A stretch of 64,000 bases of DNA from Trileptium ribeirensis. Taxonomy: Eukaryota; Nematoda; Enoplea; Enoplida; Thoracostomopsidae. The stretch covers positions 37,468 to 101,467 of the forward strand of contig JASANE010001475.1 of assembly GCA_030248225.1 (NCBI GenBank), given 5' to 3'. The notes beneath the pieces were generated by a model. The model saw only the letters and a list, made by a program, of their open reading frames with translations, did no database searches and had not been told where the DNA came from. The position numbers and the translations under genes were made by a program. Of the stretch, positions 21,494 through 31,385 are shown piece after piece (within the stretch, counting starts at the first letter, position 1; each line of letters opens with the position of its first letter).

Positions 21494-22381
21494 CTAATAC
21501 CAATCTTCATCATAATAAAACCCAGGGTACCGCTCAGTGTTAGCCGTATCTTTGATACATTCCGCAACTTCGTTGCTGCCAATATTCTGATTCGCTTTTG
21601 TATTTGACGTAATATCTCCAAAACAGTCGTGATGTGATTCGTTTGACGAGTCGTTCAATTTGTAACAGGGCCCGCCTGGGCTGACCTTCCGATAGTAAGG
21701 GTGAATTCTTTCCATTTGCTGTTGCGGAATTTTAACAATATGTTGCCAATCAGCCAAAATCTTCTTTTCACAAATTCTTTGTATAGAAGTAACGTTCCAG
21801 TCACCCAGAATGCTGTTATTTGAAGTGACATTTGTGCCAAGTTTAAATCGAGCCCGGAACTGAAACAAGGCGCTACCTTCTTTGATAAGAAGGCAATCTT
21901 TTGACCAAACAGACCACTTAGCAGATGAAAGTTGACATGTACCAAATCTTTTTGATGATATTTCATACGTTACTTTATCGTTTGCCTTTGTTTCGGTTGA
22001 AACAACATGCCCAATATCAGTCCCTTCAACGATCTCCACAAGCTCAGCCAAACACGGTGTTGACTGATACGTAGTATAATATACAACATCGCCTTTCAGC
22101 AAGTACTCCATGGTTGGATGATCAGGGTTCGAATCGAAATTATCATCATGCATTTGTTCAACATCGTTTGCAGCATGGTATATCCCGCCATACCCGGTTT
22201 TGTTTGTTACACAAATGAAATCTTTTTCGGTATCGCCAAACCCAACAATATGACACTGTATCATTCCAGGCCCACCGAATACCACAACGCCAATTTTGAC
22301 ATCGAGCACATCGACAGTCGAAGGGAAATCCACATTTTCGCCATCGAAATTTGCCTTACCCATCTTCCCATTAACCATCAT
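21494..22381 (-). CDS. Intact unrecognised 295-codon protein
   Basis: An uninterrupted ATG-to-TAG frame of 888 bases on the - strand, in a region where every other coding relic is broken. It starts MMVNGKMGKANFDGE and ends YPGFYYDEDWY. There is no signal peptide, membrane helix or repeat. The first third is rich in Gly, Val and Asp; the middle has several Cys, Trp and Lys; the last 70 residues are polar (Asn, Ser, Asp, Glu). A second Met directly follows the first, so the start is slightly uncertain. No intron borders or neighbouring genes on this strand within 5 kb. It could be a single-exon host gene, a gene carried by a young transposon, or a virus-derived insertion. I recognise no family. 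Confidence 0.55.
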   Translation of the reverse strand: MMVNGKMGKANFDGENVDFPSTVDVLDVKIGVVVFGGPGMIQCHIVGFGDTEKDFICVTNKTGYGGIYHAANDVEQMHDDNFDSNPDHPTMEYLLKGDVVYYTTYQSTPCLAELVEIVEGTDIGHVVSTETKANDKVTYEISSKRFGTCQLSSAKWSVWSKDCLLIKEGSALFQFRARFKLGTNVTSNNSILGDWNVTSIQRICEKKILADWQHIVKIPQQQMERIHPYYRKVSPGGPCYKLNDSSNESHHDCFGDITSNTKANQNIGSNEVAECIKDTANTERYPGFYYDEDWY

Positions 22382-23176
22382 AACAATATTCGAGTCTATA
22401 TTTCACATAAACCCAAACCGTTACCAAATAAAACACCGACTACAAATTATAGACTACATTCTGTCAGCAGCTGAATGCAATTGGGTTAAACAATTTTAGG
22501 GTACGATTCGGAATTCAGCAACGAGATGGGTCTGTACGGTAAATTAACACACATACAACTCCAGTTAATTATGAACACCCGATAGCCACATGTCGCCCTC
22601 CATCTAAAGACCTCCAGGAACTTCGCTCAATGGAGTACGCTATATCTGACAAGTTAGATCCTACTCGTGGAGAGTTGAAGTTTTGATTGCATCGGGTTAC
22701 TTTTGGGAATTTTTGAGCGGTGTTAAATTGAACATGTCGTCTGAGTTGTAAAGTGATACGTCTATGCTTGGATTGCTGATAGGGGGCCGCCATGATTATG
22801 CTGCCATTTAACAGTATCCGCAGCCCACTTTGCTACGTTTGGGTGAAACACGTGGTCACATGCCATTCGGGAGTGACCTCATGGCTTCGTTACTAAATAA
22901 AATAGCGGGATTATTGGCCACTCAGAAGTCTAAGACAGTGTCTGATATTCAGGGTATATGATACAGTTACTGTACCTGTATAATTATTAAAAATCAGACA
23001 TTCGGTTACTTATTTTGTCAAAAGTATAGCTCAACAGCTTTCAAAGTATATAGGTGCACCCAGTAGTAACATATTATGGCATAGAAACAAACAAAGTCGG
23101 AGTGCGCTATTTTGGTTTGTTAAAACTTCAAAATTGGTTTATGTAACTAATTCATGGAAAACAATTTTTAGATCAC
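22382..23176. other. Noncoding stretch upstream of the 295-codon ORF
   Basis: No gene recognised. It would hold the promoter of the - strand ORF, but no clear TATA or initiator can be singled out. Confidence 0.25.
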
Positions 23177-23184
23177 TGCCAATG

Positions 23185-24798
23185 CAGGGGTGTGCGCGTG
23201 TAGAAATTATTGAGGCCGCGGATACCCACACAGATCAAAGGGCTGTCCACCGCCACTAGGCCCGTACCCGCGGGCTCAGTACGTTTTTCAGGCCCGCGAG
23301 GCCCCCAAGTTATTGAATCCTTAATGGCTCAACATATTTATCGCTTTGCGTTTAAAGCCATTCTAATCTTGTTAACATTTTGATAGCGGATTCTTCGCCA
23401 GCGATATCTCGGTGCTCAGGCTCCACGGCAAGGACGTGACTCTCTTTCGCAACCCACCTCCCTACCGCCCAACCAACCACCGAAATGGAAGCTCGCCGGC
23501 ATTTAGGGAAGCTGCCCGCCCCTTGCCCAGCACAGGATTTGTAGCCTCCTAAAGATACCGCAATTTGCACTTCTGCAGGGTCTAGTAAAGGTAGCTTCCT
23601 TGTGGTCTTCAGCGCCCAGTTTAGGGAACCGCCTAGTTTCTTCTGGAACGTCCACTAAATATGAAACGTCTGGTAACATCTACGGCGCAAAGTAAACAGA
23701 ACCGCTTACAGGCTTCGACTTAAGCCCCGCCCCTACGTAGGCTTACTGATAATCTGGCGGTCATATAAGTGTCGAGGTTTGGGTTAAGGAGTACGCTTAG
23801 TATATATGTAGCACGGTATACCAGCGTATAATGTCACGCCCTGAAATTGATATTGACCATAACATTTACTTACGTACCCTAAGAAACACAAGCAATAATG
23901 GAATTCTGAGAAAAGCGTCATGTACGGGTACAAACGTGGTACCTTGCTATAACATTTGCTAGTACAAACAGCATAGTCTGGCAGTTCTTAAATATCAACA
24001 TGTAAGCCTTTGGCACATTTGAAATACAAATAGCGAAGGGAAGTCATGAACTGTTTTATGTGGGTACATCAGTTGGGCAGGTCTGTGCCTCGGTTATACA
24101 AAATGGCATGCCAAAATCTCACAATGCGATTTCTCTGCGTTTTGTCGCCATTCACCGTCCCCCAATAAAATAAATTTACCACCTTGGCATGGCGTGCCGC
24201 CAGCTTGTATGATTTTAACGTACATTACCCGCATAATACGGTTAGACTTTAATAACAATAAAAAACAAATATAAATTTAATTTATGCGTAACTTAAAAAT
24301 AAACAATATAAAATACAAACTCTATAAAAACTTGTGTCTACGATGGAGGATACTAATAGCCAGGTGTTGTTGATTTCAAGTATGCAGTACTTCATATGTT
24401 CGACAACACAGCACTAAGTCTACTGTGATCAGTCTAAAATTTATTTCACCAGCTATATATTGAACAATATAACATTTGGCTTTGGGAGCAGTATGGACCT
24501 ACTGTTAACAATGCGACCCACGATTCGCACCAGTCGACACACGACTCACCGTGACCCACCAAACATGGCGACCCATATGACCCACGAACGACCCACTGAC
24601 CCACCCTTCATTTTCTTTTCGCAAAACAAAATATATAACACCATGAGTGGGTATTCTTGCAAGTGGAGCATTGGTCTGTGCTCAGGGTTGTGCTAAATAT
24701 TTTATTACTTTTCGAAACCTGCGAGTACCTGCTACCCGCGGGCTCAACATTTGAGCCCGTACCCGGCCCGCGGGTACCCGTACCCGGGCACAGATCTG
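23185..24798. mobile_element. Non-autonomous hAT-type DNA transposon with perfect TSD
   Basis: The 1614-bp element is flanked by an identical 8-bp target duplication TGCCAATG (23177-23184 and 24799-24806). Its ends are CAGGGGTGTGCGCG and the inverted CAGATCTGTGCCCG, giving the hAT rule CAG...CTG with an imperfect inverted repeat. Subterminal GC-rich motifs (CCGTACCCGCGGGCTC near 23260; GGCCCGCGGGTACC near 24763) are repeated near both ends, as transposase-binding repeats often are. No transposase ORF is present inside. The ORFs at 23352-23570 and 24460-24696 have no recognisable domain. Confidence 0.85.
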
Positions 24799-24834
24799 TG
24801 CCAATGTGTTCATAACGTAGAGTAGGTTGTGTGT

Positions 24835-26300
24835 TGCAGGAGTGAAATCTTTTAAATTCCGTCTGTGTGTGTGTGATCGGCCATAACCCGGGAACGACTT
24901 AACCGATTTTCATGATCTGGGGCTCATGCGAACCGACATAGTCGATTTACCGTGTACATCTCCGAGTGTTTTTTGATTTGGGTGTGGTTCAGGGGTCAAA
25001 ATGTGGGGCGTTTTGCTTCATTTTAGTACCCTTCACAGAAGCAAGGTTATTTTTATCTTAACTTTCTAATTTTTTTCTCTGGATGGTTTTATTTTATAGT
25101 AAAATGATACATGCTGATGCCCCTTGTTTGTTTTTCGATTAAGGCTCCGGTTCTGGATTTATGGGGTTTGAGGTACATGGGTATGGCGCCCCAATAGATC
25201 GTCGACCCAAAAATTTGAAAATTTGTTCTGACGTCTTGGGTGGCTGATAAGTTTTACCTAGGGGCTTTCGGGCATGGGAAACTCAGTGCCGATGCTTGTT
25301 TTGCTCTGTGACCTATGGTTCCATGGGTACGGGATATGGTGCCCCCATCGTTCGCGGTCAGAGGTCAAAATGAGGGTTTTCTGCCCCATTTTAGTACCCT
25401 TCACGGAAGCAACGTTATTTTTATCTTAACTTTCGAATTTTTTTCTCAGATTTGTTTTACTTCATAGCAAAATGATAAATGCCCATGCCTCTTTTTTGTT
25501 TTTCGATTAAGGCTCCGTTCTGGACTTATGGGGTTTGAGGTATGGTACCCTCGTGGTTCCTCGACCAAAAATTAGAAAATTTGTTCTGACATCCTGGTTG
25601 GCTGAAAAGTTTGCCTTTGGGCATTTCGTGCATAAGAAACTCATTGCCGGTGTTGATTTTTCTGTGCGACCCATGGTTCCATGTGTACGGGGTATGGTGC
25701 CCCATTGGTTCGGGGTCAGAGGTCAAAATGAGGGTTTTTTACTCCATTTCAGTACCCTTTACGGAAGCAAGGTTATTTTTATCTAAACATTCGAATTTTT
25801 TGTGGTATGTTTTATTTCATAGTTAAATGATAAATGCTGATGCCTATTTTTGTTTTTCGATTAAGGCTTCGGTTCTGGAGTTATGGGGTTTGAGATATGG
25901 CACCCTCGTGGTTCCTCGACCAAAAATTAGAAAATTTGTTCTGACATCCTGGTTGGCTGAAAAATTTTACTTGGGGGTTTTCGAGCATGGCAAATTCATT
26001 ACTGATGTTGATTTTGCTCTGCGATCCATGGTTCTATAGGTACGGGTGTATAGCGCCGCCATGCTTCATCGACCCCAAATTCCTAATTTTCATGTTACGT
26101 TGCTGATAGCTTGAACTTGGGGGTTTTGGGGCATGGGAAACTTATTACCGGTGCTAGTTTTCTTTTAACTTGTATGGTATTATGTGATATTCACATATAG
26201 CATATCGACGTATGCTATCGAGAGCTCATTGGATGTGTACGCAAAAGGCGTAGGTGTACCAAAGCTTCACTACGTTCTCGATAGAGTTCCTAGTTTATTA
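24835..26300 (+). repeat. Interspersed repeat family A, copy 1, with ~360-bp tandem units
   Basis: Begins GTTGCAGGAGTGAAATC and CGGCCATAACCCGGGAACG. It then holds three tandem units about 360 bp apart, each with TTTTAGTACCCTTCACRGAAGC (about 25023, 25389, 25747) and TTTTTGTTTTTCGATTAAGG. It ends with the hairpin AGCATATCGACGTATGCT (about 26201) and CTCGATAGAGTTCCTAGTTTAT. The same head, unit and tail occur at 34444-35180, and in reverse at 47390-47998. Noncoding; the ORFs in it come from the repeat. Confidence 0.6.
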
Positions 26301-26309
26301 ATACTTTTA

Positions 26310-27070
26310 TTAAAGCAACAAGCTGGGAATGATTTGATGGATTGGAGTTTCTCACAGAAAATTGGTTTATTCCACTGTCTACGTCAACAAAGCAACGTCA
26401 GAGGCCTTTCAATGAATAGCAAATGCCAGCATACAGCCCTCGCGAAAAAAGCAGCAAAACAATGGCTGGGAATTTCTCAGCAGTCTAAGTGCGATAACAA
26501 GTGTAATTAATCTTAATAAAAAATCGTCTGTTACTAGAAAGAAAAAAGCTGCTGCTGTGCGAAGCAAAATTTCAGTTCAGCAAATTGGAAGTGTCATCGT
26601 CGGCCTCGGTTTGCAGAAATACGTTCCAGAAAAAAGTTAAAAATAACATCAAGCAACAACAATAAGTTGTCAGAAAAAACAGCGCCGCATCTCTCTGAAC
26701 AGTACTGGTACAAAATATTGCTGATCCAACAAAAGCATTTGGATAATGGCTATCGCTTTTTAAGCGTGAAAAGCTAGCGTTTACAACTAACCATTTGATG
26801 CTAAAAATTCATTAAATTTCTCTTCTAAGCCCTAATCAAATGTCGATTATCGAAGCACATGGGTAGGTATACGACCAATCAGCGGTACTAGTGTCCAGCC
26901 TAAAGAAACTAGCTTAATTTGTTTTCATATGCCAGCAAATGATGAACAGGTGCTGGATGCGGTAATTTATCTTAAAATTACACCGCACGTTGTGCAAAAA
27001 CCGAGCCTGGTTTTGAATTTGCCTATCTTCTGCCCGATTCTGACGTAACGTATGACGATGTTGCTTTAAG
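26310..27070 (+). pseudogene. Decayed coding-like stretch upstream of the Polinton genes
   Basis: Long partly open stretches in changing frames, for example one reading PKETSLICFHMPANDEQV near 26900-26960 and a Lys-rich piece near 26530-26600. Located directly upstream of Polinton-type genes on the same strand, it may be a decayed capsid-side gene of the same element. I could not match it to a specific Polinton protein. It is followed by a TA-rich insertion at 27075-27235. Confidence 0.25.
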
Positions 27071-27289
27071 GCTATTGAAAAATGCCGACAACCGATACCG
27101 ATGTTAGAATACCGATACCGATATTCGCTAACACGATATATGTGTAAATATTCAAATTCACGTATACCTACACATACATTAAAATGTATGTATAAGTTTA
27201 ATATATTGTATTGTACAATATGTATTGTAAAATATATAGGTGTTACTTGGCTCTTGCGTTCATTAAAAGTGCTATCTCAGCGGTGCGCG

Positions 27290-27490
27290 CAGTACCTGGG
27301 TCCCCGGCAGGGGAGGATACATGCTTACTCGGGCTAACAACCAGGAGTCAGTGTTGCCAATGAGATATGCTGATGACCTTACATGTCTATATAAAAGGTC
27401 TCGGCGGCAAGACGTTAGCGACGACGGTGCGCTGGAGCCTTGCTAAGACTTGCTTAACGGATTTTGTGGGCGACAAAAACCAGAAAAATC
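27290..27490 (+). pseudogene. Possible reverse-transcriptase fragment (YADD)
   Basis: One frame reads VLPMRYADDLTCLYKRSR (about 27352-27405), which resembles the catalytic YADD strand of a non-LTR reverse transcriptase, followed by KPEKSLIM about 30 residues later. No further motif is seen, and it sits between Polinton fragments, so it would be a separate nested insertion. Weak. Confidence 0.2.
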
Positions 27491-27879
27491 TTTAATCATG
27501 GCGTAAACACCTCTGTGGGCGACCACCCACGATAAAAACGTCTCCAGTCATAGATTGAATGGCTATGAGCGGCCGTCTTAGCGTGGCACGGAAGAACTCA
27601 TCGAGGCCAACGACTCGCACACATGGTCCGTAGCGACCACTGCGGGACGCCCTGCTTTGATTTGTGAAGATTTGGAAAGATATGGCATCGCCATCTTCTC
27701 GTTTTAGGATATCCGAAAGGGGGGTAAGGCGAAATATGTTCAACAACTCATGGTGAATTCTGGCATGATCTCCGGAACGTTGCGAGTGATTTTACTTGTA
27801 ATAAAATGAATACTTGCGGCTGAATTATCTGCCTTGTTATCCCAAAACGCTAGTGTACGTCCGGTTTGTGTCTACGCTT

Positions 27880-28260
27880 CAAATTTACTTCCAGTCTTAC
27901 CTAAGAGAGCACTGTTTAATGTTTCATACACAGATTCTGGTGATATGACTGGTGACCATTAGTAGTATTTTGATTTTCGGCTGCTGGACAAGCATACTTC
28001 TTTGATTCCAACGGTTTTAGCTCAGCACTTTACAATGGTCATTGCAACAAATTTGTTTCAAAACACAGTGTATCCTTTGCTTAGAATATAAACCGTTTGC
28101 AATCGCGTCAATCGAATATTTACGGAATGTGGTGACTTTAGTTTGCACATTTCTTGTGCTTTGGGAATTTACAAAAGCACCACAAACGAGCATAGCTCTA
28201 GAATCTATCTTGGCATAATTCAGAAAGCGAAGTAGCGCTACAAAAGATCGAAAGGTTGTT
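27880..28260 (+). pseudogene. Adenain-like cysteine protease relic (Polinton PRO)
   Basis: Pieces in shifting frames match the order of the adenovirus-type maturation protease of Polintons: NTDSGDMTGDH (His region), FDSNGFSSALYN (28005-28040), then NINRLQSRQSNIYGMW (28090-28135). In the family the last block is usually RLQS..S.VCGHYC and carries the catalytic Cys. Here the Cys position reads Tyr and a stop follows, so it cannot be active. In Polintons the enzyme is thought to process capsid proteins. Confidence 0.55.
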
Positions 28261-28394
28261 GTTGCAGTCAGATAAATACATGGTATAACCAAAAACTATT
28301 CTCCTAAACTATGTAAAACGGAGAATCCAAACAATGAACAATCTTACGTCTGTGTGTCACAATTGAAAGACGTTTATCTTGTTTACGACAAAAA

Positions 28395-29000
28395 CGAATT
28401 TAGTAGATTTTATCCAGCTCACTTTCGATGCCCATCTTCGTTTTCATGCAGCAAAGATTATTACAGGCGCAAGTTGGTGTGGAAAAAGACGATGGATTCA
28501 GAAGCTACTGTGTGAAAAAATACAATTTTTGATAAACCCCTAGATTACGTTAATATGTGTTATGGCGTTCATCAACCAGCGTACACTTAAATGAAGAATC
28601 AGATAGAATCCTTAACGCTAAGTGAAGTCTGTGATGAAAACACACTGCTGCGTAACAATACTCAGTCCTAGTTTTAGACGATACGGCAAGTAATCTTCTT
28701 ATTGGTTGGTTATTTTGTAGAATCAGTCACCACCTAAACACAGTGATATTTGTAAAACAAAATTTTTACCATAAAGGAAATCAAATGCGTGATGTCATTA
28801 CTAGTGCTCACTATATTGTGTGTATGGCGCAACACGAGACAAAACGACTGTATAAGTTATAGCAAAACAAAAACTCAAGGTATTTAGTGAACGCTTACGA
28901 AAACACGATCGAAAAGCCGCTTGGTATTTACTGATGCTCCTACAGATACACCAAGTTCACTTCGAGAAAGAGGTGGCACCAACATACGACATAGAGAACG
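28395..29000 (+). pseudogene. FtsK/HerA-type packaging ATPase relic (Polinton)
   Basis: A Walker A-like IITGASWCGK (about 28456-28490) is followed by MCYGVHQPAYT (about 28555). Then come VIFVKQNFYHKGNQMRDV (28747-28800) with TSAHYIVCM, and SRYLVNAYENTIEKPLG (28878-28925), in the order seen in Polinton packaging ATPases. At least three frame changes separate the blocks. The role in the family is translocating DNA into capsids. It lies just downstream of the protease relic. Confidence 0.65.
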
Positions 29001-29649
29001 AAGACATGCTATATTTCAAAAGCGATACACCACTCTTCCGATACTGTTGACAAAAGATCTGTTCTCTGCTATCATGTCTGCTAAAAATGATGCTTATGCC
29101 AGAGGGATTTATCGCTAATGTACAGCGGGGATAATCGATAACAGTTTAAATTGCTGCAGATTTTATTGGATAAAGAGATGAAAGATGTTTAAAAGTATAG
29201 TTGCTAGATTACACCAAAACACCATTTTACAATTGTGTCTCAGAACATTTTAGCGCTGCACCGACCTGCTCTACGAAGCCAAGTTCAATTAAGCCCGACG
29301 AAGAAGACTAAAACGCCCACAATGTGGATAAATTTGCATCATTATTACAACTACGGTATAGTTCTACCGAACTCTTGTCGAATAGTAGAGTTGTCATCTG
29401 AAGACGGTGGTGGTAAAGTACAAAGGAACGGTTATGGAAGCAAAGTGTATGCTGAAAGCATGATTATTACGTGTGCCGATTTTATTGCTTGTCGGCATAT
29501 TTCCAGGAATTACTGCCAGCAAAAGATCCACCGCTAGGATCTAACACTTTTAAAACCATGTTAGCTGCTCTGCCGATTGCGACACCATAGATTCCAAACC
29601 CAAGAGCTTGACGAGATATCGAATGTATAAGTGAACAACCTAGACACAG
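29001..29649 (+). other. Unassigned coding-like segment between ATPase and polymerase relics
   Basis: Open stretches at 28921-29118 and 29235-29537 lie on the element's coding strand. The second is Lys/Pro-rich and has no recognised domain. It could be a small Polinton accessory gene. Confidence 0.25.
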
Positions 29650-31385
29650 AATACGTCAAATTTATTACATTATGAAGATGCAACTTATACTTATCGAAAG
29701 CGAACTGTACCAACATCTTCATACAGCACAATCAAACGATTACACGGCTTGGTGGCACCGATGGAAGCGGTTTAACGGATATTTATACTTTTATCGAGAT
29801 AGGTATTCGTGGCGACATTTCAACAGTGACGATGCGATATACTAAGCAAAATTCTGTCTGCCAAATTATACAAATTATTTAATCGCTTCGAACCTTACTT
29901 TTTCAACACCAATAATTTGTGCGGTTATGCAATGTCTCAAACTCTGCCATGAAGTAGAAATTCTGGATATAATGCAGTTAGAAGATTATAATGGCGAATA
30001 TTTTAGTTGTCAATATGTATTATCTTCACCAACTGCATGATTTGCATTTCTGTTGCCCACCTACACCTCAGAACATTAAAGAGTAAGACAAATCACTAGC
30101 AGCTTATCTAGCAAATCACTAACAGCACTAATTCACTAACGACTTGATTAAGATTAGCATGTTGGGACAGTTTGATACAACATCTCTACGATAAGAAGCT
30201 GCACATTGTACACTGTAAATACTTAAAGCTGTATATGAGTTAAGCCTTCAAATGCTGAAAATTAATGGTGGTATGAAATTCAAACAGCATTCATGAATGG
30301 ATGCAGGCGTACATTAATTTTAACACCGAACAAAGAAAGATGGCCAAAAGCGAATTCGATATGGGCGATTTCGAAAAGGATTTGTTCAAGTTGTTGAACA
30401 ATTCCTTGCTCGGAATAGAAAATATATGGAGGCACATAAATATAAATATAGATAAGGTAGATGTAGAAATTTTAACAAATCGCGAACATTTTCGAACTTT
30501 GCCATTTTCTTGTTGCCGTGATAATGAACAAGAAAACACTACGTTTGCGAAAAACCAATTTGCGTCGCATCCAGGGTGCAAGCGTTTTAAAAATGATCAT
30601 TGAATGTATCATTTGCCTATAATGTCATCATGAAAAGGTTTACCAGTGCACGTCTTTTATTCACTGATACGGACTCTCTAACTGCTTCGACTAACACATT
30701 TACGAAAAACTGCGTCAACACAAATACCTATTTGACTTTAGTGATTATCAGGTCGATCATGCGTTTCCTGTACAGAAAACATGGAATTATTGGGGAAAAT
30801 AAAAGACGAGCTGAACAGATGAATGTCCGATCTGATTAACAAATGATCATTTAATGTATCATTTGCCTATAATGTCATCATGAAAAGGTTTACCAGTGCA
30901 CGTCTTTTATTCACTGATACGGACTCTCTAACTGCTTCGACTAACACATTTACGAAAAACTGCGTCAACACAAATACCTATTTGACTTTAGTGATTATCA
31001 GGTCGATCATGCGTTTCCTGTACAGAAAACATGGAATTATTGGGGAAAATAAAAGACGAGCTGAACAGATGAATGTCCGATCTGATTAACAATTCAAAAT
31101 GTACACCACTAAGTGTGATTATGATCGAAAGAAAAAACAAAAAGCGTGTGTCAAAGCATTCCGAAAACACAACTTTTGTACGACGATTATACCGCTACAT
31201 TGTAAGATGTAATTATGATGCGACAATCTCCTAACCATTCGTAACATTGACCACGACATGATTTGCCGATAAAACGGTTTATCTTGAACAATGCCTCGAA
31301 ATAATAATTGCTTTCGGAATGATTATAGGCTACGGCAACATATCCATGAAGGAGATCCAGACAACTGTTGATTAAATGAAACTGT
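29650..31385 (+). pseudogene. Protein-primed DNA polymerase B relic (Polinton)
   Basis: Blocks in order: IEIGIRGDISTVTMRY (29791-29840), NTNNLCGYAMSQTLP (motif A region, about 29908-29952), LHDLH (about 30034), NFNTEQRKMAKSEF then FEKDLFKLLNNSLLG (motif B region, 30316-30414), LLFTDTDSL (motif C, about 30654-30680), and LGKIKDEL (about 30790). Basic C-terminal remains run to about 31380. Spacing fits the polymerase of Polintons and related linear plasmids. Many stops and frameshifts are present. A near-identical 250-bp tandem duplication (30591-31090) repeats motif C. Confidence 0.85.
30591..31090 (+). repeat. 250-bp tandem duplication inside the polymerase relic
   Basis: Units 30591-30840 and 30841-31090 both start AAATGATCAT and end TCTGATTAAC. 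By eye I see one difference (TGAATG at 30601 versus TTAATG at 30851). The unit length is not a multiple of three. Either a very recent event or an assembly artefact. Confidence 0.9.

Larger units (their letters stand above)
27880..31385 (+). mobile_element. Decayed Polinton/Maverick element, partial
   Basis: Three genes typical of Polintons lie on one strand: an adenain-like protease, a packaging ATPase and a protein-primed type B DNA polymerase. All carry stops and frameshifts. No retroviral-type integrase, major capsid protein or terminal inverted repeats were recognised. The element is therefore truncated or too decayed at its ends. Family A repeat lies just upstream of the first coding-like remains. 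Confidence 0.75.
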
